Source: Bacillus_BA fengqiuensis (GTDB taxonomy: Bacteria > Bacillota > Bacilli > Bacillales > Bacillaceae_H). Taken from it: DNA of 64,000 bases. The notes under the pieces were generated by a model that ran no database searches, was not told where the DNA came from, and saw nothing but the letters and a program-made list of their open reading frames with translations. Made by a program: the position numbers and the translations under genes. The stretch lies in the NCBI GenBank assembly GCA_030813035.1, contig JAUSTV010000013.1; one strand, written 5' to 3'. Of the stretch, positions 8,417-16,204 are shown in pieces; within the stretch, counting starts at the first letter, position 1, and each line of letters begins with the position of its first letter.

Positions 8417-8572
8417 ATCGATTTAGAAAATCCGACATGACCAAAGAACGGCCATACCCAATTTTCTAACCTTTGAGGGCAAATTCAAGTTGTCTCAATG
8501 ACCAACTGTGAATGTCCCTGGATGGAATGAAGATGTGTCGAGTTATTAAGTGGAATATATATAGGATAAGGA
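8408..8572 (+). repeat. intra-operon repeat R1, copy 1
   Basis: About 165 bases between ssuE and ssuD are closely similar to 21261-21475 between the cystine-binding and permease genes. It opens with a hairpin (TTAGAAAAT/ATTTTCTAA around CATGACC...GGCCAT). It contains shared blocks cctttgagggc, attcaagttgtct and gtgtcgagtta, then ggaatatatata. No ORF. Function unknown. Confidence 0.7.
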
Positions 8573-8583
8573 GCGGATTTAGA

Positions 8584-9729
8584 ATGGAAGTTTTATGGTT
8601 TATACCTTCCCATGGTGACGGACGTTATTTAGGAACGACAAAAGGAGGACGTACAGCTGATTATTCTTACTTCCGCCAAGTTGCGCAGGCTGCAGACCGG
8701 CTCGGCTATACGGGGGTCTTGATTCCAACAGGGAGGTCTTGCGAAGATCCGTGGATGTTAGCAGCTTCGCTTATACCGGAAACGCAGCGGTTGAAGTTCC
8801 TTGTTGCTGTTCGGCCGGGACTTATGGTTCCTTCTGTGGCGGCAAGAATGGCCGCTACGCTTGACCGCATTTCAAACGGTCGTCTCCTCATCAATGTGGT
8901 AGCAGGAGGAGACCCTGTGGAACTGGCAGGTGACGGGGTGTTTCTCAAACACGATGATCGTTATGAAGCCACTGATGAATTTTTAACAATTTGGCGCTCT
9001 TTATTGGAAGGAAAGGACGTTGATTTCAAAGGAAAGCATTTACAGGTAGAAGGCGGGAAGTTGTTGTTTCCTCCCGTACAGCAACCCCATCCACCGATCT
9101 ATTTTGGCGGTTCATCACCAGCGGGTCAGGTGGTGGCAGCGAAACATACAGATGTTTATCTTACATGGGGAGAACCGCCCGCACAAGTGGAACAAAAAAT
9201 TAAAGAAGTTCGCCGCCTGGCTGAAGTGGAAGGAAGAACGGTCCGTTTCGGTATTCGGCTGCATGTCATTGTAAGGGAGACTGAACATGAAGCATGGGAA
9301 GCAGCCGATCGCCTCATTCAACACTTGGATAAAGATACCATTGAAGCCGCCCAGCGTGCATTCGCTCGAATGGATTCCGTCGGCCAGAAACGAATGGTGC
9401 AATTGCATGGCAGCGGTAGAGAAGCGCTGGAAATCAGCCCTAATTTATGGGCAGGTATCGGCTTAGTGCGCGGCGGAGCAGGTACTGCACTTGTCGGAGA
9501 TCCAAATCAGGTTGCACAGAGAATGAAAGAATACGCTGATTTAGGAATTGAAACATTTGTATTGTCAGGATATCCCCATTTGGAAGAAGCATACCAGGTG
9601 GCTGAACTTCTCTTCCCGTTGCTGCCGTTAAAGTCGAACTCTCACGCTAATGAACAGCGTACAAGAGAGCAATTGCAGGGTGAAATTGTCGGGAATAGTT
9701 ATTTTCCTGAGAAAATTAGAGCTCATTAA
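8584..9729 (+). CDS. ssuD: FMNH2-dependent alkanesulfonate monooxygenase, copy 1
   Basis: 381 aa from ATG 8584; the upstream in-frame start at 8512 would lie in the repeat. Luciferase-like TIM barrel: MEVLWFIPSHGDGRYLGT, CEDPWMLAASLIPET, FLVAVRPGL, RLLINVVAGGDPVELAGDG, YFGGSSPAGQ, ISPNLWAGIGLVRGGAGTALVG. These are signature blocks of SsuD, which cleaves the C-S bond of alkanesulfonates to aldehyde plus sulfite. A second copy lies at 37325. Confidence 0.93.
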   Translation: MEVLWFIPSHGDGRYLGTTKGGRTADYSYFRQVAQAADRLGYTGVLIPTGRSCEDPWMLAASLIPETQRLKFLVAVRPGLMVPSVAARMAATLDRISNGRLLINVVAGGDPVELAGDGVFLKHDDRYEATDEFLTIWRSLLEGKDVDFKGKHLQVEGGKLLFPPVQQPHPPIYFGGSSPAGQVVAAKHTDVYLTWGEPPAQVEQKIKEVRRLAEVEGRTVRFGIRLHVIVRETEHEAWEAADRLIQHLDKDTIEAAQRAFARMDSVGQKRMVQLHGSGREALEISPNLWAGIGLVRGGAGTALVGDPNQVAQRMKEYADLGIETFVLSGYPHLEEAYQVAELLFPLLPLKSNSHANEQRTREQLQGEIVGNSYFPEKIRAH

Positions 9730-9809
9730 TAACTTACTATTTCTAGAGAGAACAAAGAAAATATTCTAACGGATAAAGATACAATTATTGGGTTGATATC
9801 TTAATCTGT

Positions 9810-9860
9810 AATCCGAATAAAGGATATATATAAATCAGTCCTTTATTCGGATTTTAATTT
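9810..9860 (+). terminator. terminator of the ssu operon
   Basis: AATCCGAATAAAGGA / TCCTTTATTCGGATT perfect 15-bp stem followed by TTAATTTT. Confidence 0.88.
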
Positions 9861-10001
9861 TAGGCTCCATGTCTATATTTTATGTAGAGAAAAAGGATGG
9901 GAAGAGCTCAAAAGGGCGAACGCTTTTGGGGGATTCCAATTTTAATGATTTCCCTTCAATAGAAGGAGTATTTTTATAAACATATGGTGGAGGAAAAAAA
10001 C

Positions 10002-10844
10002 ATGAAGAAGTTTTTCTTGAGCAAAATCACTCTCCTTTTATTAGTCTTATTGATTTTGGGTGGATGCTCATCCGTGACCGGTACAACGCAAAAAGAAACA
10101 GAAAATAAAAAAGAAATCACGCTTGGATTCACACCAGGACCTTACAGTGATCAAGTGAAAAAGGGCGTACAGCCTGCACTTGAGAAAAAAGGCTATAAAG
10201 TTAAAATCGTAGAGTTTAATTCACCAAATGAACCGAATCCGGCACTTGAAAATGGCAGCATTGACGCAAACATTTTTCAAAGCACAGCGTTTTTGAATAG
10301 TTATAAAGAAGAAACCGGCGCTAACATCAAAGAAACGTTTATTGTTCCTTCTGCACCGCAAGGATTATATTCCTACAAGCATAAATCGGCAGCAGAAGTG
10401 AAAGATGGAATGAAAATAGGGATTCCGAATGACCCGGTCAATATGGAACGTGCTTTGCGAATCCTTGAAGATTTAGGCTGGATCAAATTAAATCCCAACC
10501 TCGATTTGTTGACCATCTCTGAAAAGGACATCATTCCAGCTAAATATAAATTAGATTTTGTTCCGTTAGAGTCACCACAAATTCCAAGATCCATGGACGA
10601 TCTCGATTATGGAATTATTAATGGAAACTTGGTGATTGCTTCCAGCCACAGTTTAAGTGAGGCTTTCGTACTTGAGGATACCCCAGAGCAGCACCGTATC
10701 GTAGTGGTTGTCCGTGAAGAAGATGAAAAAAGCGAATTTGTTAAAGAACTGAAATCAGTCTATGAGTCCAAGGAATTCCAGAATATGATCAACTCAGACA
10801 ATAACTTTAAAGATTTTGTCAAACCGGATTACTTTACGGAATAA
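10002..10844 (+). CDS. MetQ/NlpA-family substrate-binding lipoprotein
   Basis: 280 aa from ATG 10002 (GGTGGAGG upstream). Lipobox LILGGC (Cys22), then the NlpA fold: ITLGFTPGPYSDQVKKGVQPAL, NGSIDANIFQSTAFLN, MKIGIPNDPVNMERALRILEDLGWIKL and ESPQIPRSMDDLDYGIINGNL. NlpA proteins bind methionine or related S-amino acids. It heads a unit with a YdbM-like flavoprotein, an ATPase and a permease. The ligand could be another organosulfur compound. Confidence 0.85.
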   Translation: MKKFFLSKITLLLLVLLILGGCSSVTGTTQKETENKKEITLGFTPGPYSDQVKKGVQPALEKKGYKVKIVEFNSPNEPNPALENGSIDANIFQSTAFLNSYKEETGANIKETFIVPSAPQGLYSYKHKSAAEVKDGMKIGIPNDPVNMERALRILEDLGWIKLNPNLDLLTISEKDIIPAKYKLDFVPLESPQIPRSMDDLDYGIINGNLVIASSHSLSEAFVLEDTPEQHRIVVVVREEDEKSEFVKELKSVYESKEFQNMINSDNNFKDFVKPDYFTE

Positions 10845-10901
10845 TTTTTCACCTAAAACCAACTAATTTCATAAGAATAATAAGAAAGAAAGGTGGGTAG
10901 T

Positions 10902-12083
10902 ATGATCACTTATACAGACCAATATAAACAAATGTTGAAGGAATTAAAAAAATTAACACCCGACTTTCAGAGAAGGGAGCCGCAATTAGATGAATTAGGT
11001 TCTTTTCCATTCAAAAATGTTAAAGAACTAAAAGAGATTGGGTATACCACCTTCACGCTGCCAAAGGAATATGGCGGCGGTGGAGCGGGTCTCTCTGAAT
11101 TTTTGCGCTGCCAAGAACAAATCGCTAAAGGTTGCGGTTCGACCGCATTATCCATCGGTTGGCATATGGGAACCGTTCTGGAGTTTGGGGAGCATCGCCA
11201 GTGGACTGAAGAAATGGCCGACTTTTTAGCAGAGGAAATCCGACACGGTGCGCTCATTAATACAGCGGCCAGTGAGAGGAATGCAGGAAGCCCTTTGCGC
11301 GGGGCAAAGCCGACAACGACGGCAGTGTTATCTTCAGACGGCAATTCCTATGTTCTTACTGGAGAAAAAACGTTTACTTCCACCTCGCCCGTGCTTGATT
11401 ATTTCTTTGTAACGGCCGCGATAGAAGGAGAGGGATCCATTGGAGTATTTCTTGTGCCTCGTCGTTCAAAAGGAGTATCTATCCGTGAAACGTGGGATAG
11501 CGTCGCCCTTAGAGGGACAGCGAGCCATGATTTAGTTCTCGAATCTGTGGAAGTTCCGGTGAACCATTTAGTCGAATACAGCACATCTGAAAAAATGAAT
11601 CGCCGAAAAGGATGGTTACTTCATATCCCGGCATGCTATTTGGGAATTGCCGGGGCGGCCCGGGATTATGCCGTGAAATTTGCGGCCGAGTATGTGCCGA
11701 CAAGCCTCGGCAAGCCAATCGGGCCGCTGCCTTCCATGCAGCGGCAAATTGGAGAAATGGAAGTCATGCTCCTTTCAGCACGGGAGTTTTTGTATAGCAT
11801 AGCCGCTCAATATGAACAAAATCCTCAAGGAGATTATCAATCGGATATAGCGGCAGTAAAAACATTTGTGACAAACCATGCCATTTCAATCGTTGATTTG
11901 GCCATGAGAATTGTCGGAGCGCGCAGCTTGTCCGAAAAAAATCCGCTGCACCGTTATTATCAACATGTTCGGGCGGGTCTTCATAATCCGCCGATGGATG
12001 ATATTTCATTTAAAATGTTGGCTGAAAAAGCACTAAGGGAAATGGGGAGGAATAACATTGATCAGTTTGCGAAATGTAAGTAA
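10902..12083 (+). CDS. YdbM-like acyl-CoA dehydrogenase-fold flavoprotein
   Basis: 393 aa. Acyl-CoA dehydrogenase fold: N-terminal helices with LPKEYGGGGAGLSEFLR, middle domain (YVLTGEKTFTSTSPVLDYFFVTAA, VALRGTASHDLVLESVEVP) and C-terminal helices with IVGARSLSEKNPLHRYYQHVRAG. B. subtilis YdbM, which belongs to the CymR cysteine regulon, is the closest family I recognise. In a sulfur island, a monooxygenase role like SfnC or DszC fits better than beta-oxidation. RBS AAAGGTGGG. It overlaps the next gene by 26 bases. Confidence 0.75.
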   Translation: MITYTDQYKQMLKELKKLTPDFQRREPQLDELGSFPFKNVKELKEIGYTTFTLPKEYGGGGAGLSEFLRCQEQIAKGCGSTALSIGWHMGTVLEFGEHRQWTEEMADFLAEEIRHGALINTAASERNAGSPLRGAKPTTTAVLSSDGNSYVLTGEKTFTSTSPVLDYFFVTAAIEGEGSIGVFLVPRRSKGVSIRETWDSVALRGTASHDLVLESVEVPVNHLVEYSTSEKMNRRKGWLLHIPACYLGIAGAARDYAVKFAAEYVPTSLGKPIGPLPSMQRQIGEMEVMLLSAREFLYSIAAQYEQNPQGDYQSDIAAVKTFVTNHAISIVDLAMRIVGARSLSEKNPLHRYYQHVRAGLHNPPMDDISFKMLAEKALREMGRNNIDQFAKCK

Positions 12084-12813
12084 ATGCTACAAAACAGCAG
12101 ACAGCGAATTTCAAGCGGTTTCTCCGCTTTCTCTGACGGTAGACGAAGGAGAGATATACGGAATTATTGGATTTAGCGGCGCTGGTAAATCCACGTTGCT
12201 CAGGGTAATCAATCTGCTTGAATCGCCGACAACAGGGCAGGTATTTGTGAATGAAGAGGAATTGACGAGCTTGAAAAGAAAAGAATTGCGGGCTGCCCGT
12301 AAACAGATTGGGATGATATTCCAGCATTTTCATCTTCTCCATAATAAAACGGTGTTTGAAAATGTCGCTTTGGCGTTGGAACTCGCGGGTCAGAACAAAG
12401 ACTATATTCGTGAACGGGTTCTCGAATGCCTCGATATTGTCGAGTTGACAGATAAATCGGATCATTACCCGAGCCAACTGAGCGGGGGACAAAAGCAGCG
12501 GGTCGCTATTGCAAGAGCATTGGCGAACAAGCCGAAAGTACTCCTATGCGATGAGCCGACCTCTGCCCTTGATCCACAGACGACGAAGAATGTCTTGGAT
12601 TACTTGAGCCATATCCATAAAAAATTGAATTTGACCATTGTGATCGTGACTCATGAAATGGAAGTAGCCCGAACATTGTGCAGCCGTGTGGCCATTATGG
12701 AAAAAGGCAAGATCGTCGAAGAATTGAATCTGTCGGAAAAGAGGCCTCCGGCAACAACGATTGGAAAAATCCTGCTCGGATACGAAGAAATGAGGAGTGT
12801 CCATTATGTTTGA
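12058..12813 (+). CDS. MetN-like ABC ATPase lacking the NIL domain
   Basis: 251 aa. TTG start with GGGGAGG 8 bases upstream, inside the end of the previous gene. Walker A GFSGAGKST (38-46), signature LSGGQ (141-145), LLCDEPTSALDPQTT. The nucleotide-binding domain is MetN-type, but the protein stops right after it. The C-terminal NIL (ACT-like) domain present in the two other MetN proteins here is absent. That domain gives substrate feedback inhibition in MetN, so this pump may not be self-inhibited. Confidence 0.87.
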   Translation: MISLRNVSKCYKTADSEFQAVSPLSLTVDEGEIYGIIGFSGAGKSTLLRVINLLESPTTGQVFVNEEELTSLKRKELRAARKQIGMIFQHFHLLHNKTVFENVALALELAGQNKDYIRERVLECLDIVELTDKSDHYPSQLSGGQKQRVAIARALANKPKVLLCDEPTSALDPQTTKNVLDYLSHIHKKLNLTIVIVTHEMEVARTLCSRVAIMEKGKIVEELNLSEKRPPATTIGKILLGYEEMRSVHYV

Positions 12814-13468
12814 GAATGTTGTTTTACTGCTGCCGGAAATCTGGTTGGCCGTTTTGCAGACCATCTTTATGGTTTCAGTATCAGTAGCCATAGGTGTACT
12901 GCTGGGAACCCCGTTGGGAGTATTTATATTTTTAACAGGAAAAGGCGGCCTTCATGAAAAGAAGGTTTTCAATAAAGTGATAGATTCATTGATTAATGTT
13001 GTCCGGTCCTTTCCTTTTATCATTCTGCTTGTAGCATTGATCCCTTTCACACGGATGGTGCTTGGAACAACCATCGGGCCGCTTGCGGCTTGCGTGCCGC
13101 TTTCGGCAGCGGCTATTCCTTATTTTGCCCGTTTGGTGGAAAGCACGCTGCGCGAGGTACCAAAAGGTGTCATTGAAGCAGCGGAAGCAATGGGTGCTTC
13201 CACCATGCAGATTGTCACAAAAGTTTTGCTTGTAGAAGCACGGAGCGGATTCGTCCTCAATGTGACGATATTGACCGTCAGCTTCATCTCCTACTCGGCA
13301 ATGGCGGGGGTGGTCGGCGGAGGAGGAATCGGCGACCTGGCGATTCGTTTTGGCTATTACCGCTTTCAGACCGATGTCATGATCGTGACAGTGCTGCTAT
13401 TAATCTTTCTTGTGCAGATCGTTCAGATTTTTGGAAACCGCCTCGCTCGTAAATTGGATAAACGATAA
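12797..13468 (+). CDS. MetI-like ABC transporter permease
   Basis: 223 aa, five predicted helices. MetI signatures: NVVRSFPFIILLVALIPFTR, EVPKGVIEAAEAMGASTMQIVTKVLLVEA (EAA loop) and AMAGVVGGGGIGDLAIRFGYYRFQ. It overlaps the ATPase gene by 17 bases, so it is translationally coupled. With 10002 and 12058 it makes a complete MetQNI-type importer. Confidence 0.9.
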   Translation: MSIMFENVVLLLPEIWLAVLQTIFMVSVSVAIGVLLGTPLGVFIFLTGKGGLHEKKVFNKVIDSLINVVRSFPFIILLVALIPFTRMVLGTTIGPLAACVPLSAAAIPYFARLVESTLREVPKGVIEAAEAMGASTMQIVTKVLLVEARSGFVLNVTILTVSFISYSAMAGVVGGGGIGDLAIRFGYYRFQTDVMIVTVLLLIFLVQIVQIFGNRLARKLDKR

Positions 13469-13544
13469 TCAGGAAAAAGAAAGCATGTTTTCTTACGAAA
13501 GGATGAGCAGTATGAAAAAATCAATGATTGTTCATGGTATGGAA

Positions 13545-13812
13545 AGAGATTTTTCATTTATGGAAGAGTTATAGAGTGCCAATCCTTTTTTAAATTAAGA
13601 GATGAGAAGAAATTCCCTTCACTGGCAGCTTTAAAATATCAAATTGAGGAGGATCTTCTTTATGCAGAAAATCAATTCAAGAAATTCGGATATTCACATA
13701 AAGAAAAAGAAGAGATTCTTAGAAAAGAGCGAGTATCTGAATCTGCCTGATTAAAAAGCTTAATGAATTCATTTGGTGGAAGATTGTGTTAAATTCCAGC
13801 TTTTTTATTTGA
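13545..13812 (+). pseudogene. ribR: decayed ribR copy
   Basis: Conceptual frames give LRDEKKFPSLAALKYQIEED and YAENQFKK (riboflavin-kinase end), then in the next frame KSEYLNLPD, then after a deletion KLNEFI. These align with RibR at 35164-35890 (VRDEQKFPS, YANQKF, SEYLNLPDL, KLHEF). Stops and a ~190-base internal deletion make it non-functional. The frame relation and the internal SD-ATG are the same as in the intact copy. Confidence 0.75.
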
Positions 13813-13833
13813 TGCGTGAGAGGAGAGGTGAGC

Positions 13834-14127
13834 ATGAAGTCACTATTAGTTGTCGGTGGAGATAAGCTTGGCAACATTACAGAGAAGCTTGAGCAGAAAG
13901 GATTTAGGGAAGTCATCCATTTAACCGGACGAAAATCAAGAATGGTTCAAATAAATATACCAAGAAAAGTAGATGTGATATTGGTTCTTACCGACTATGT
14001 TAACCATAACCTATCGAACGTAATTAAAAAGAAAGCTCAAGAAAAGTCTATTCCCATTTGCTATTCCAAACGCTCATGGTGCTCTATCAATAAGGAAGTG
14101 CAAAAAACAATGACACTGGTTAGATAA
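13834..14127 (+). CDS. DUF2325 domain protein
   Basis: 97 aa from ATG 13834 (GGAGAGGTGAG). Pattern SLLVVGGDKLGNITEKLEQKGFREVIHLTGRK...DVILVLTDYVNHNLSNVIKKKA...IPICYSKRSWCSI is that of DUF2325, a small Rossmann-like domain of unknown function. A decayed duplicate of its end lies at 15540-15676. It stands between the ribR remnant and a phosphatase-like gene. Confidence 0.75.
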   Translation: MKSLLVVGGDKLGNITEKLEQKGFREVIHLTGRKSRMVQINIPRKVDVILVLTDYVNHNLSNVIKKKAQEKSIPICYSKRSWCSINKEVQKTMTLVR

Positions 14128-14222
14128 TGGTTTGGTCCGTAGGGGAATTTTACTGAAAAAACTAATTCATTTATGAACCGTGTTCGATTAAGAAATACGA
14201 CTTTTTTGAGAGGAGAAAAACA

Positions 14223-14678
14223 ATGACGGAGAAAAAAACTTATCAATCCTTACATGAGGATAAAATTTTCATTGGCGGTCAGCATGACGTTGAAGCTTTG
14301 ATAAGTGATGAGAAATGTGAGGTAATTATTGATCTTCGAGCGGAATCGGCTATACAGGATAATGAGATAGGTGGAATCAAACATATTCATGTCCCGTTGA
14401 TTGATCAACAGGAAGGGCAAGAACAGCAAATTCAGCAAGCTGTCAATAAAGTTGTGGAGGCTTACAAGGCAGGAAAAAAGGTAGCTTTCCATTGTGCGGC
14501 CGGCCGCAGTCGAACAGGAAGTGTAGCAATAGGAACGTTACTTTCCCTGGGTATCAGCAGTTCTGTTGAAGATGCTGAAAAATATGTTAAACGTATACGA
14601 CCCGAGGTAAACATTCATCCACTCTTGAGGCAATCTGTACAAAAGGTTTTTCCAATAGATATTAATACCGATAAATGA
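14223..14678 (+). CDS. dual-specificity/tyrosine phosphatase-like protein
   Basis: 151 aa. The CX5R signature HCAAGRSRTG (Cys91, Arg97) and preceding VIIDLRAESA...HIHVPLID are typical of DSP-type phosphatases. The general-acid Asp may be D61 (LID). Substrate unknown; association with sulfur genes is positional only. RBS AGAGGAGA. Confidence 0.78.
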   Translation: MTEKKTYQSLHEDKIFIGGQHDVEALISDEKCEVIIDLRAESAIQDNEIGGIKHIHVPLIDQQEGQEQQIQQAVNKVVEAYKAGKKVAFHCAAGRSRTGSVAIGTLLSLGISSSVEDAEKYVKRIRPEVNIHPLLRQSVQKVFPIDINTDK

Positions 14679-14778
14679 TGATTTAAAATGGACTTAAAGT
14701 TTGTATATGGCTTCTCTTAAAGCTTTTGTGAAAAGGAGCAGTATAGCGAAAAGTAAGAAAGTCCGTTTTTTAACAAAC

Positions 14779-14807
14779 TTGACATATAGGAATAATTGGT
14801 TTATATT
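14779..14807 (+). promoter_or_regulatory. CymR-like sigma-A promoter (P3)
   Basis: TTGACA, 17-base spacer, TATATT; the -35 continues as TATAGGAATAATTGG. It drives a leader containing E3 and then a SAM riboswitch. Confidence 0.65.
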
Positions 14808-14835
14808 TATGTTAATTTTTTAGGTTCAAAAGGAT

Positions 14836-14886
14836 GCTGATCGGATTACCGAAAGCTCATACCGTCGAAGAGGTATGGGTTTTTTA
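14836..14886 (+). promoter_or_regulatory. leader element E3
   Basis: GCT-GA-TCGG-ATTA-CCGA-A-AGC, overlapping the terminator CTCATACC...GGTATGGG + T6. Only 25 bases separate it from the SAM riboswitch below, and no promoter fits between them. Confidence 0.75.
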
Positions 14887-14911
14887 TCATATGTTCAACT
14901 TTATATCAAAA

Positions 14912-15085
14912 CTCTTATCAAGAGAGGCGGAGGGACTGGCCCTGTGAAGCCTCGGCAGCGGACTCTATTTGCAAAAGGAGTACTGTGCCAATTCCAGAAA
15001 GCGATAATGCTTGGGAGATAAGTTGAGACATCTGACTTTTTCATGTAATAGATGAGCCTCTTCTTATAATCTGGGAAGAGGTTTT
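14912..15085 (+). promoter_or_regulatory. SAM-I (S-box) riboswitch 1 with terminator
   Basis: Classical S-box: cttatcaagagaggcggagggactggccc, gaagcctcggcagc, gtgccaattcc, then gggagataag closing P1 at about 15022. The terminator CCTCTTC...GGAAGAGG + T5 is at 15056-15085. High SAM should cause termination. The next gene is an FbpA-like small ORF rather than a methionine gene. Confidence 0.92.
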
Positions 15086-15182
15086 TATGCTGGCAGTAAT
15101 AATTGAAGCTAATCAAGTTAGACGAATCAACAAATGCTTCTCCCTTTACACGAATATATTATAATTCAAGGGAGGATAAACG

Positions 15183-15347
15183 ATGGAAAATGTATTTAGT
15201 AAGGCTATAGAGAAGAAGAGAAACTTCCTCATAAATAAATTAATTAGCAGAGGAATTTACAAAAAGAATGGCGTTCATTTATTTGAATTAACTTTAAGTG
15301 ATTTAGAAGAAGAGTATAGTAAAATGGGAAACAATAAAGGAGAATAG
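15183..15347 (+). CDS. FbpA-like small basic protein, copy 1
   Basis: 54 residues, too short for most gene finders. AIEKKRNFLINKLISRGIYKKN and HLFELTLSDLEEEY match the Fur-regulated basic protein A (FbpA) family pattern. RBS AAGGGAGGA. FbpA proteins are thought to work with the FsrA iron-sparing response. Here the gene follows a SAM riboswitch and a CymR-like promoter, an unexpected context. Paralogue at 51065 (about 70% identical by eye). Confidence 0.75.
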   Translation: MENVFSKAIEKKRNFLINKLISRGIYKKNGVHLFELTLSDLEEEYSKMGNNKGE

Positions 15348-15450
15348 ATGGGTATCAATAAATCTGATTCCAGCTTTTTCACTTTAAATCACACTAAATA
15401 AATAGGGATTATGAGAAATAGTATTAGAACATAAGGATAAGTATTTAAAA

Positions 15451-15515
15451 GCCGATCAGTCGACCGAAGGCCGTGTCATTTCACAATAATTTGCGAAATG
15501 ACACGGCCTTTCTGA
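15451..15515 (+). promoter_or_regulatory. leader element E4
   Basis: GCC-GA-TCAG-TCGA-CCGA-A-GGC (one A/C mismatch in the inner stem). It overlaps a long terminator stem GGCCGTGTCATTTC/GAAATGACACGGCC with a poor T-run (TTTCTG). Confidence 0.65.
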
Positions 15516-15539
15516 TGTTTTAGCGTTGACATTTCTGAG

Positions 15540-15676
15540 GAGGAATGAGCAAAAGTCCTCACTAAATAAAGGCTTAGGAGAGATTGATTCCTGTCTGCTA
15601 TTCTAAACGCTCGTGGACCTCCATAAATAAAGAGATAAGGGGATTTTTACAAAACGTTGAAAAATTTCTATTTTAA
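15540..15676 (+). pseudogene. decayed DUF2325 gene fragment
   Basis: Frame KA*ERLIPVCYSKRSWTSINKEI aligns with the end of the intact DUF2325 gene at 13834 (KAQEKSIPICYSKRSWCSINKEV). It contains an in-frame TAG and lacks the middle of the gene. Confidence 0.65.
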
Positions 15677-15722
15677 AACTAAGTGTTTATATAGGCTTTA
15701 AAATGAGCGGGGAGGAGATAGA

Positions 15723-15887
15723 ATGGCAGATATTGACCAAGAGAAGGTGGACTATCTTTTAGCGGTTTTGAAGAAATTAGAATATGGGGTCATATCAATT
15801 ACTGTGCACAATGGACAAATTACACAGATTGACAGTACGGAGAAAATGCGTTTTGACTTAGAAAAGAAGCTTGTTAAGGAGGAATAA
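15723..15887 (+). CDS. YezD-like small protein (DUF2292), copy 2
   Basis: 54 residues: MADIDQEKVDYLLAVLKKLEYG then ISITVHNGQITQIDSTEK and an acidic/basic tail. It is strongly similar to copy 1 (4515). RBS GGGGAGGAG. It is the only intact gene in a module whose other parts (DUF2325, TauE permease) have decayed, suggesting selection to keep it. Confidence 0.78.
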   Translation: MADIDQEKVDYLLAVLKKLEYGVISITVHNGQITQIDSTEKMRFDLEKKLVKEE

Positions 15888-15890
15888 ATA

Positions 15891-15899
15891 ATGTGCTAG
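15891..15899 (+). other. minimal ORF Met-Cys-stop
   Basis: ATG TGC TAG with AAGGAGG 8 bases upstream (inside the yezD end). It may be a vestige of a Cys leader like that at 5006, or chance. Confidence 0.2.
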
Positions 15900-16072
15900 A
15901 GTCGATGATGGGTGATTGTCGCTGCATGGCTTGTTCGAATGGTTCCAGCTCAGTTAATCGGTATTTTAGTTGGAGGTTTTCTGATTTTAGTTAATGCACG
16001 TACGATTTTAAAGTACAGGGGTAACAAATGAAGCATATTCCCCTGTTATTTATGGTTTCATAATAAAAAATA
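15900..16072 (+). pseudogene. TauE/YtnM permease gene fragment
   Basis: gcatggcttgttcga, ggttccagctcag, ttttagttggagg, aatgcacg and ggtaacaaatgaagcat align base by base with 52290-52460 of the intact permease gene (gene 51647), with frameshifts. About 150 bases remain. Confidence 0.8.
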
Positions 16073-16100
16073 TGTAAACATCTAAGCGACTTAAGCAAAA

Positions 16101-16158
16101 AGCTGCTCGGACAACCGGAGGCTCCCATCTCTTTCTTAGAGGTAAGGAGCTTTTTTTT
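16101..16158 (+). promoter_or_regulatory. leader element E5
   Basis: AGCT-GC-TCGG-ACAA-CCGG-A-GGCT followed by GGCTCC...AGGAGCT + T8. The bulge is GC rather than GA. Nothing on this strand follows except a convergent gene, so it now acts only as a terminator, after the permease remnant. Confidence 0.6.
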
Positions 16159-16204
16159 CGTTAGCCCTAGTTTTTATATAGTACAAGGACTGTATTTTAA
16201 AACA

